In this document: piece after piece, positions 6,040-11,460 of the stretch
Position numbering within the stretch: the first letter of the stretch is position 1
How the letters are laid out: each line of letters opens with the position of its first letter
Assembly (NCBI GenBank): GCA_016763235.1
Contig: JAESUE010000259.1
Span: 1-11,460 of the forward strand
Length of the DNA: 11,460 nt
DNA from: Pseudomonadales bacterium
GTDB taxonomy: Bacteria > Pseudomonadota > Gammaproteobacteria > Pseudomonadales > UBA3067
Reading direction: 5' to 3'
Made by a program: the position numbers and the translations under genes
Notes under the pieces: model-generated
Database searches by the model: none
Seen by the model: the letters and a program-made list of their open reading frames with translations, nothing else
What the model was told of the DNA's origin: nothing

Positions 6040-7011
6040 CTATGCCAAGTTGGCCGGAAAAATCACAACCCCAGAAATCGGTTTTCCAGATAAAGCCATA
6101 AGCAAACGGTCGACCCCCAAAGCAACACCACTGGTATCAGGAAGACCACTTTCCACTGCAGCCATGAAACGCGAATCGATTTGATACGCGGGTAAGTTCA
6201 AAGCCTGACGCCGCTGTTGATCTGCCAAAAAACGGGACAAGTGCACCTGAGGGTCTCTAAGCTCATGGTAGCCATTTGCCACTTCCACACCACTTAAATA
6301 CAATTCAAAGCGGCTAGCTGTTTTGATACCCTGTTTTTTATCACATTTCAGTTGCGCGAGTGCAGACAATGACTCAGGGAAGTCATAAACAAAAAGGGCC
6401 TGATAATTCGTCAGATGAGGCTCAACCCCAAAACTAAAAAGCAACTCTAACAAGTCTTTTTTATCCAACTCAGCACTGTCTTCTGGCAACCAAGAACTGA
6501 CAAGCGCTCTTAACTTGGTCTCCCCTGCTCTGTGAGGGTTTACACCTAAAAACTCTTCAAATAAGGACTGATAGCTACGCTGGCTAATGTGGAGAGCTTG
6601 ATTCTGCTGTAAGTAGACTGCCCGAAGCAAAGCCCCAACCTCATCGATTAAATCTTGTAGTGAGAATCCCACCCGATACCATTCAAGCATGGTGAACTCA
6701 GGATTATGGCGAGCGGAACTGTCGTCAGCACGAAAAGCCTTACAAATTTGATATATCCCCTGCAACTCTGAACCATATGCCGCTAACAGGCGCTTCATGG
6801 CATATTCGGGAGAGGTTTGGAGGTAACGAGCTGAACAGCTCGCTTCTATAGGGGCAACAAAGGGGTCTGTAACGGTATAACGGGATAAAAGTGGGGTTTC
6901 AACTTCCAGCACATGCTGAGATAAAAAATAACGCCGCAGCTCGGCGAGCACTTCGGCCCGGCGCTTAATTTCTTCAATCTCAGCACTTGGCCGCCAGCTG
7001 TCGATTACCAA
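6040..7011 (-). CDS. epmA: EF-P--(R)-beta-lysine ligase EpmA, 323 aa, TTG start
   Basis: EpmA (PoxA/GenX/YjeA) is a truncated class II LysRS paralogue that activates (R)-beta-lysine and joins it to Lys34 of EF-P. There is no anticodon-binding domain, and the 323 residues match the E. coli protein (325). The opening SWRPSAEIEEIKRRAEVLAE aligns with E. coli SWQPSA; VLEVETPLLS (34-43) is motif 1, motif 2 spans 93-112 (FRADD, then HNPEFTMLEWY), GVEVANGYHEL lies at 241-251, and motif 3 is GVALGVDRLLM (295-305). The start is TTG at 7009-7011: no ATG or GTG precedes SWRPSA in frame before a stop, and GGGGG lies four bases upstream. It follows efp by 54 bases on the same strand, so substrate and modifying enzyme are probably co-transcribed. 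A non-ATG start may set a lower level than EF-P. Confidence 0.95.
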   Translation of the reverse strand: MVIDSWRPSAEIEEIKRRAEVLAELRRYFLSQHVLEVETPLLSRYTVTDPFVAPIEASCSARYLQTSPEYAMKRLLAAYGSELQGIYQICKAFRADDSSARHNPEFTMLEWYRVGFSLQDLIDEVGALLRAVYLQQNQALHISQRSYQSLFEEFLGVNPHRAGETKLRALVSSWLPEDSAELDKKDLLELLFSFGVEPHLTNYQALFVYDFPESLSALAQLKCDKKQGIKTASRFELYLSGVEVANGYHELRDPQVHLSRFLADQQRRQALNLPAYQIDSRFMAAVESGLPDTSGVALGVDRLLMALSGKPISGVVIFPANLA

Positions 7012-7065
7012 TAGGCCCCCTGATCGCTTCGCTATATAGTTACAGAACTCGCTGAATAGTTACCC

Positions 7066-7635
7066 TTATACTTTAACTCGGGAAACGTATTCGCCACTTC
7101 TTGTATCTATCTTTAGCACATCACCAATTTCAATAAACAGTGGGACGCGCACCAATGCACCGGTGGAAAGTGTCGCCGGCTTGATGCCACCTTGGGCGGT
7201 ATCCCCTTTCAGGCCAGGATCAGTATCGGTCACTTTCAGCTCTACAAAATTAGAAATAGTGATAGAAAGTGGGCTGCCATTCCAAAGCGTAACAGTGCAG
7301 ATGTCTTCTTCCTTCAACCAACGCTCCTCATCGCCGATAGCGGTGGCATCTGCGGAGTACTGCTCAAAATTATCATTATCCATGAAGTGCCAAAAATCAC
7401 CGTCGTTATACAGATACTGAAGATCAACATCCAACACATCGGCTGCTTCAACACTTTCGCCAGACTTAAACGTACGCTCCCAGACCCTGCCAGTTTTCAG
7501 ATTGCGTAGCCTTACACGATTGAAAGCCTGCCCTTTACCAGGCTTAACCATTTCATTCTCGATAATCGCACACGGATCACCATCAAGCATCATTTTAAGA
7601 CCGGACTTAAATTCACTGGTAGAATACGTCGCCAT
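7066..7635 (-). CDS. efp: Translation elongation factor P, 189 aa
   Basis: EF-P binds between the ribosomal P and E sites and helps peptide-bond formation at consecutive prolines. Three OB-like domains are present in the normal 188-189 residue length. Lys34, the residue that EpmA modifies, lies in the loop VKPGKGQAFNRVRL (30-43) with the Lys-type sequence of EpmA users rather than an Arg32 rhamnosylated loop. Further conserved blocks are YLYNDGDFWHFMD (74-86), WNGSPLSITISNFVEL (118-133), DTDPGLKGDTA and the C-terminal DTRSGEYVSRVKV. The ATG fits the usual MATYS N-terminus; its ribosome site (GGTGAT) is modest. It is the first gene of an efp-epmA pair and is divergent from epmB, 35 bases away. 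Both modification enzymes that act on it are therefore its immediate neighbours. Confidence 0.98.
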   Translation of the reverse strand: MATYSTSEFKSGLKMMLDGDPCAIIENEMVKPGKGQAFNRVRLRNLKTGRVWERTFKSGESVEAADVLDVDLQYLYNDGDFWHFMDNDNFEQYSADATAIGDEERWLKEEDICTVTLWNGSPLSITISNFVELKVTDTDPGLKGDTAQGGIKPATLSTGALVRVPLFIEIGDVLKIDTRSGEYVSRVKV

Positions 7636-7670
7636 CGTCCATCACCATATTATTTGTTAAAAAACCGTCT
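7636..7670. other. 35-base divergent gap between efp and epmB
   Basis: Only 35 AT-rich bases separate the ATG of efp (minus) from the ATG of epmB (plus). Two complete promoters cannot fit side by side, so they must overlap or extend into the opposite coding region. A TATCAT on the minus strand inside the start of epmB could be an efp -10, but its -35 is poor. A TATTAT (7647-7652) could serve epmB, also without a good -35. Neither is strong enough to annotate as a promoter. Confidence 0.5.
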
Positions 7671-8693
7671 ATGATACAGCGAATAGAGTCATTAGGGCAG
7701 ACCTCCAGTTGGCAAAAAATGCTGGCAAGCTCCTTTACGCGCATACCAGATCTGCTTGATTATCTACAACTTAGCGCTGCAGACATAGATGTAAGCGAAG
7801 AAGCTGCAAAACAGTTCAAATGTCTAGTCCCCCTGAGTTTTGCGCAACGCATGCAAAAAGGTAAGCCTTTTGACCCATTATTACGGCAAATGCTACCCAT
7901 CGGTGACGAACTTCAACGTGTTGAGGGCTTTATACAAGACCCTGTGGGTGATCTAAAAGCGAACCCGATTCCTGGGCTATTACATAAATATCATGGACGA
8001 GTGCTATTGCTCACCAACAGCGGCTGCGCTGGAAATTGCCGTTATTGCTTTCGCCGCCACTTTCCTTACGATGAAAACTCTCTTTCTCAAGCGAAAACAC
8101 AGCAGGCAATACACTATATTCAAGAAGATGAAAGCATTAATGAAGTTATTTTTTCAGGCGGAGAGCCCTTACTTAACAGTGATGAGCGCCTCCTTGCGTG
8201 GATTAAACAGCTCGCTGAAATAAAACATATTACACGCATTCGTTTCCATAGCCGCTTGCCTATATTTCTCCCTGAACGCATCACCTCTTCTTTTATAGCA
8301 ACGATCACAAGCTCCCGCCTTACCCCCATCATGGTTGTTCACAGCAACCACCCAATGGAAATCAACACATCGGTTCACCATGCGTTATGCAAAATGCACG
8401 ATGCTGGAGTTCTTATGCTCAATCAATCTGTGTTGCTAAAAGATATCAATGATGATGCAAAAGTGCTTGCAGACCTCAGTGAACGTCTCTTCAAGGCAAA
8501 AACTTTGCCATACTATTTACACAGCCTTGACCCCGTTCAAGGGGCCGCCCACTTCCATATCAATGAAACCCAGCTACACACCTTATACAAAGAGCTTTGC
8601 GGATTACTTCCAGGCTTCCTTGTTCCCAAGCTGGTTAAAGAAGTAGCAGGAGAAAAATCAAAAACAGGCTTAAACCCAAATTTTCAGCTATAA
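7671..8693 (+). CDS. epmB: EF-P beta-lysylation radical SAM enzyme EpmB (lysine 2,3-aminomutase-like), 340 aa
   Basis: EpmB (YjeK) converts (S)-alpha-lysine to (R)-beta-lysine using a [4Fe-4S] cluster, S-adenosylmethionine and pyridoxal phosphate. The cluster cysteines are Cys119, Cys123 and Cys126 in CAGNCRYCFRRHFPY. SGGEP (162-166) is the SAM-contacting motif. IRFHSRLPIFLPERI (190-204), LMLNQSVLLKDIND (248-261) and PYYLHSLDPVQGAAHF (280-295) are strongly conserved in EpmB. Lys331 in GEKSKTGL is the likely pyridoxal phosphate lysine, by analogy to the C-terminal KT of lysine 2,3-aminomutase. The protein matches E. coli EpmB end to end (342) and lacks the longer C-terminus of catabolic aminomutases, and its place beside efp and epmA settles the role. 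The ATG at 7671 has no clear ribosome site. EpmC, which hydroxylates Lys34 in E. coli, is not in this window. Confidence 0.96.
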   Translation: MIQRIESLGQTSSWQKMLASSFTRIPDLLDYLQLSAADIDVSEEAAKQFKCLVPLSFAQRMQKGKPFDPLLRQMLPIGDELQRVEGFIQDPVGDLKANPIPGLLHKYHGRVLLLTNSGCAGNCRYCFRRHFPYDENSLSQAKTQQAIHYIQEDESINEVIFSGGEPLLNSDERLLAWIKQLAEIKHITRIRFHSRLPIFLPERITSSFIATITSSRLTPIMVVHSNHPMEINTSVHHALCKMHDAGVLMLNQSVLLKDINDDAKVLADLSERLFKAKTLPYYLHSLDPVQGAAHFHINETQLHTLYKELCGLLPGFLVPKLVKEVAGEKSKTGLNPNFQL

Positions 8694-8813
8694 CTTTATA
8701 TGAGCGAGTAAAAATTGGCGCAAAACCCAGTATCCGAGGACAAGTGCCTTTTTAATGTTCTACCTCGGTGTATCTCGACTCAATATAGTTACCGCAAATC
8801 TGGTGATACTTCA

Positions 8814-8834
8814 GAAGAAAAATACATTTTCTTC
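8814..8834 (+). repeat. AT-rich hairpin upstream of the PilZ-like gene
   Basis: GAAGAAAA (8814-8821) pairs perfectly with TTTTCTTC (8827-8834) around ATACA. The stem touches the -35 of the proposed promoter for the PilZ-like gene. It lies about 120 bases after the epmB stop and could act as a weak terminator for epmB on the plus strand, since its 3' arm begins with TTTT, or as a binding site for a regulator. Confidence 0.35.
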
Positions 8835-8859
8835 ACAATGCGGAAAAGAAACCTTTAAT
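8832..8859 (+). promoter_or_regulatory. Possible promoter for the PilZ-like gene
   Basis: TTCACA (8832-8837, 5 of 6) and TTTAAT (8854-8859, 5 of 6) are spaced by 16 bases. Transcription would begin near 8866, about 60 bases before the GTG at 8927. The elements overlap two inverted repeats (8814-8834 and 8840-8876), so access may be regulated. Confidence 0.4.
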
Positions 8860-8876
8860 ACAAAGATTTCTTCCGC
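8840..8876 (+). repeat. Bulged inverted repeat over the PilZ-like gene promoter
   Basis: GCGGAAAAGAAA (8840-8851) can pair with TTTCTTCCGC (8867-8876) apart from unpaired adenines, around a 15-base loop. It spans the proposed -10 and start point. It could be an operator or a leader hairpin; no known binding site was recognised. Confidence 0.3.
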
Positions 8877-8926
8877 TATCACCGTGCTTTGCCAATTTAT
8901 CAACAGCAGAAAAAAGGGAATACATA

Positions 8927-10789
8927 GTGCATCCTGCCGAGCAGCCTGTATCGAGTGTTAGCTTACGAATTCCTCAACGAACATTGAGCGAACTGACTGG
9001 CATAAGCAACAAGGCCAATAAATTTGAAGACTGGCTAAACAAACTACCAAAAGGCCATGTCGGTCAAACCGCAAAACACATCTATCAAACGCTGGATGAA
9101 ATAAGCCGTCTAAAAACCACCGCGCAAAATCGCTTTGAATTACTTGAACTGGTTCGCCCAATAGTTTTGACGCTACTTCCCTCTTTGAACAAACATTACC
9201 TCAATCAACCATTGATTTTGCCAGCTAAACCCGCGCAAGTGGCTGCATTAACACAGTCCCTCATGCTGCGATTAACGACCGGATATAAAGTTGTCATAGT
9301 AGAAAACCTGAACGAACTTGATACACTTTCAGCGAAAAAAAATGTGAAGATAGCGCTTCATCGTGCAACCACTCTATCCACCCTTCGTCTTCTACATAAC
9401 TACCAGCTTTATAGCTTAACGCCCAGGGCTATCTGGCATGACATCTATCAATTTTACTTTATTGCAGAGCATTACAAGCTTACCGACGAAGCAATTCGGC
9501 AGTCAAAAAACAGCCAAGAAAAAAGTTCAATAAAACATGAATTCCTAAGAGCCGTCATGCTAGCTGCGGCAAGCCCAAATCAACTACGACAACCTCAGAT
9601 TAAGGAATTATTCGACGCCACGTCTTATTGGGCAGATTTGATAAAAATTGACAGGCACTCTAACCCCCCAGGCCTCTACTATCTCGATTTGCTCAGCGAT
9701 ACGCCCCCCACCTACCACAACTGGCTGGCCACAGATAAAGATAGCCAGCTCCGAAATATCTATTTTGGCACACTTGTGGAAAATCTAGAGCAATATAGAA
9801 AAGCACCTCAAGATACAGCGCTAGAAATGCCCGAAAAAATCACCCCTGATTTACTCGCACACCTCTGCGATAGTTGGAGTAAATCCAGCCAACGAACATT
9901 TACACGAACGTCTCATCAGGGAAGCGTTGAGGTTATTATTGGCTTTAGTGCCAGCCATTACTTTATCTCTGATCAAATGGAATTTAGTACGTTTGTTCAT
10001 GGTGGGCACCCAGAGCCTTTAGCACCGAATGATTCAAATCTTTTTTTAAACCCCTCCCATAACCCCCTAGCCCCAGTACCCCAAACTCAAGAAAAATCTT
10101 CCGATGACATCTGGTCACTGAAATACACCGCCCCCTTCAAGCCTTCCAACCAAGCAGATCTAAGTGACGAACTGAGCAGTGAAAACATTGAACAAGAGGT
10201 TGAGAAAACCCTTAATGAAAGACCCAAACCATTTCACAGCTCCGACTGCGCCATTATTGATACCAGCCCTGGTGGCTACTGTCTCGAATGGAAAGAAGCA
10301 ATCACTGGGCAATTACGCAACGGAGAGGTTATCGGAATAAAAGAAGAGACTCAGGATCACTGGCAAGTGGGTGTTGTTCGCTGGATAAATCAGGTTTCGG
10401 AGAATGCTGCACGCATAGGTGTGGAACTTTTGGCTCCCCAGGGGCAAGCCGGTGGTGCTTCAGTTGTACGCAAAAAAGGCCCTCTAGGTGACTTCATTAG
10501 GGTCATTCAACTTCCCGAAATCCCTTCCATTGGTCAAGCAGCAACACTGCTTACCCCTAGCACCTGCTTTCAGGAAGGGGACAAAATTCTACTTACCTAC
10601 CTTGAGGAGAAAACGAAAGCGAAACTCACTAAAAGGATTAGCTCCACATCCGGTTTCTGCCAATTTTTATTCGAGTTTCTGGAGCAGGATAAAAAAACAG
10701 CGGGACAATTGGAAAGTAAAAAAGATAACACCGCGAGTAAGAAGGGCGCGGCAAACGATCATTTCGACGATGTATGGAAGCTAATTTGA
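8927..10789 (+). CDS. PilZ-like domain protein upstream of fimX, 620 aa
   Basis: This long cytoplasmic protein resembles, from memory, the uncharacterised product encoded directly before fimX in Pseudomonas aeruginosa (PA4958). The helical N-terminal part (about 1-300) includes ELVRPIVLTLLPSLNKHYLN (75-93) and ALTQSLMLRLTTGYKVV, which I recognise as conserved in that family. The middle (315-347) has WSKSSQRTFTR with an RxxxR (323-327) before a strand-rich VEVIIGFSASHYFIS. A low-complexity, acidic linker follows (about 360-430). The C-terminal part (about 432-530) is PilZ-like: IIDTSPGGYCLEW supplies DxSxxG (445-450), and VGVVRWINQVSENAARIGVELL (481-502) is the typical later strand. The RxxxR that should come 20-30 residues before DxSxxG is not complete (only ERPKPF), so c-di-GMP binding is uncertain. 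The start is GTG at 8927 with AAGGGAA six bases upstream. It probably works with the FimX-like protein. Confidence 0.75.
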   Translation: MHPAEQPVSSVSLRIPQRTLSELTGISNKANKFEDWLNKLPKGHVGQTAKHIYQTLDEISRLKTTAQNRFELLELVRPIVLTLLPSLNKHYLNQPLILPAKPAQVAALTQSLMLRLTTGYKVVIVENLNELDTLSAKKNVKIALHRATTLSTLRLLHNYQLYSLTPRAIWHDIYQFYFIAEHYKLTDEAIRQSKNSQEKSSIKHEFLRAVMLAAASPNQLRQPQIKELFDATSYWADLIKIDRHSNPPGLYYLDLLSDTPPTYHNWLATDKDSQLRNIYFGTLVENLEQYRKAPQDTALEMPEKITPDLLAHLCDSWSKSSQRTFTRTSHQGSVEVIIGFSASHYFISDQMEFSTFVHGGHPEPLAPNDSNLFLNPSHNPLAPVPQTQEKSSDDIWSLKYTAPFKPSNQADLSDELSSENIEQEVEKTLNERPKPFHSSDCAIIDTSPGGYCLEWKEAITGQLRNGEVIGIKEETQDHWQVGVVRWINQVSENAARIGVELLAPQGQAGGASVVRKKGPLGDFIRVIQLPEIPSIGQAATLLTPSTCFQEGDKILLTYLEEKTKAKLTKRISSTSGFCQFLFEFLEQDKKTAGQLESKKDNTASKKGAANDHFDDVWKLI

Positions 10790-11088
10790 GATCAAAAATA
10801 GGCTAAAGGGCCGCTCTAAAGGAATTGCACAAAAACCTCATAGAGCTTCCTGCGTTAGTATGAAAAATAATCAACACAACAAGGACAAGCTGTGAAATAC
10901 ACTCAAATATTTAAACACTCTATACCTACTTCCCGCCTACAAATTTTTAACTTTATAAGCACATCATCGAAAAAAATACCCAATTAATGCTATCGTTAAA
11001 ACAAGAGCACCCTGATTGATTTATCAGTCACCCAACATGACGCGTGCAATATTCCGCGAATAAAACAGAATTAATATACCAAGCATTT
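10790..11088. other. Intergenic leader before the fimX-like gene
   Basis: These 299 AT-rich bases hold no recognised gene. A weak 6-bp stem (GCTCTA 10813-10818 with TAGAGC 10841-10846, 22-base loop) follows the PilZ-like stop, and CTGAT/ATCAG (11012-11016, 11023-11027) makes a 5-bp hairpin. Two short frames with a GTGA overlap (10860-10895 and 10892-10987) are probably chance. No good promoter with correct spacing was found for the next gene. Confidence 0.5.
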
Positions 11089-11460
11089 ATGTCTACAAAA
11101 AAATCCACAAATACAGTTCGCCTTCTTATTTTGCATGATTCCAAAGATCAAGCAGAGAGGCTTATTAGCGAGCTCAGAAATTTTGGGTATGCCACACGCG
11201 CGCACCTTATAGAAGACGAGGGCGACTTACTCGATGCGCTGAGTCACGGCTTGTGGGATATTATGCTCGCCAGGCCGGAGACAGATGATATCGGCGCATA
11301 CGCAGCCATGAGGCATATCCAGGCAAAAGAAAAAGACATTCCAACCATCATCCTCTCTGATGACGGTGATTCCGACACCATAACAGAAGGACTTAAAAAT
11401 GGGGCCCGTGATGTAGTCCCTATTGATGAATTAGAACGTTTAAAATTCGTATTCCAACGA
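11089..11460 (+). CDS. fimX: FimX-like protein, N-terminal pseudo-receiver (partial, runs off window)
   Basis: The visible 124 residues resemble the N-terminus of Pseudomonas FimX, a REC-PAS-GGDEF-EAL protein that binds c-di-GMP through a degenerate EAL domain and controls type IV pilus assembly and twitching at the cell pole. Matches by memory include VRLLILHDSKDQAERLISELRNFG (residues 10-33), aligned with IRLLILEDSQNEAERL, and the later DIPTIILSDD and GARDVVPIDELERL. The receiver is degenerate: the place of the acceptor Asp reads WDIMLARPE, with no Asp after the strand, and the acidic pair is reduced to HD. It is therefore probably not phosphorylated, as in Pseudomonas FimX. PAS, GGDEF and EAL domains would lie beyond the window and were not seen. 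The ATG at 11089 gives the expected N-terminus but has a weak ribosome site. The preceding PilZ-like gene supports the call. Confidence 0.8.
   Translation, partial: MSTKKSTNTVRLLILHDSKDQAERLISELRNFGYATRAHLIEDEGDLLDALSHGLWDIMLARPETDDIGAYAAMRHIQAKEKDIPTIILSDDGDSDTITEGLKNGARDVVPIDELERLKFVFQR

Noticed and set aside
7163..7509. Plus-strand frames of 85 and 105 codons
   Set aside because: They lie fully inside efp, which is conserved end to end on the minus strand.
8755..8961. 68-codon plus-strand frame upstream of the PilZ-like gene
   Set aside because: It lacks a convincing ribosome site, has no recognisable domain, spans both promoter-region hairpins and runs into the start of the larger gene in another frame.
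10288..10784. Plus-strand frames of 67 and 98 codons
   Set aside because: They are out-of-frame readings of the PilZ-like gene in its conserved C-terminal part.
1..11460. CRISPR array, toxin-antitoxin, defence island or mobile element
   Set aside because: No spaced direct repeats, transposase, integrase, or toxin-antitoxin-like gene pair was seen on either strand.

Overview
The window looks like chromosomal DNA of a gammaproteobacterium. The best matches by memory are marine Pseudomonadales/Cellvibrionales-type genomes. The reasons are an EF-P, EpmA and EpmB set that resembles the enterobacterial and pseudomonad proteins along its length, a ProS with the bacterial editing insertion, an HU-like protein with the C-terminal NPFTGEE arm, and a PilZ-like gene directly before a FimX-like gene as in Pseudomonas. 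This placement rests on recognition only; no search was run. There is no rRNA, tRNA, insertion sequence, CRISPR array or phage gene in the window, so this is core and signalling DNA rather than a mobile island.

Layout. Positions 1-183 hold an open minus-strand frame without a usable start codon. At 221-466 (-) is a small FmdB-type zinc ribbon gene with a near-consensus promoter. A 423-base gap (467-889) carries divergent promoters. It is followed by an HU-like DNA-binding protein (890-1252), prolyl-tRNA synthetase proS (1389-3113) and an exported lytic transglycosylase (3163-3774). The transglycosylase meets a minus-strand gene end to end: both stop codons lie in one TTAA at 3771-3774.

Positions 5813 to 3771 on the minus strand form a three-gene signalling module. 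In order of transcription it contains a stand-alone CheY-like receiver, a CheC-type phosphatase with two intact active sites (joined by an ATGA overlap), and a PAS-GGDEF diguanylate cyclase with intact active and inhibitory sites. The obvious reading is a phospho-relay off-switch joined to c-di-GMP production, though how the receiver reaches the cyclase is not visible.

Positions 6040-8693 hold the EF-P modification set. efp and epmA are on the minus strand (epmA apparently starts with TTG), and epmB is divergent, 35 bases from efp. EpmB makes (R)-beta-lysine, EpmA attaches it to Lys34 of EF-P, and the modified factor relieves ribosome stalling at polyproline.

Positions 8927-11460 hold a second c-di-GMP locus: a 620-residue protein with a degenerate C-terminal PilZ-like domain (GTG start), then the N-terminus of a FimX-like protein with a pseudo-receiver, cut off by the window end. 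In Pseudomonas a similar pair controls twitching motility by type IV pili, so this part probably concerns surface motility. Two c-di-GMP loci in 11 kb, with the CheC/CheY/GGDEF module being the less familiar, are the points most worth following.
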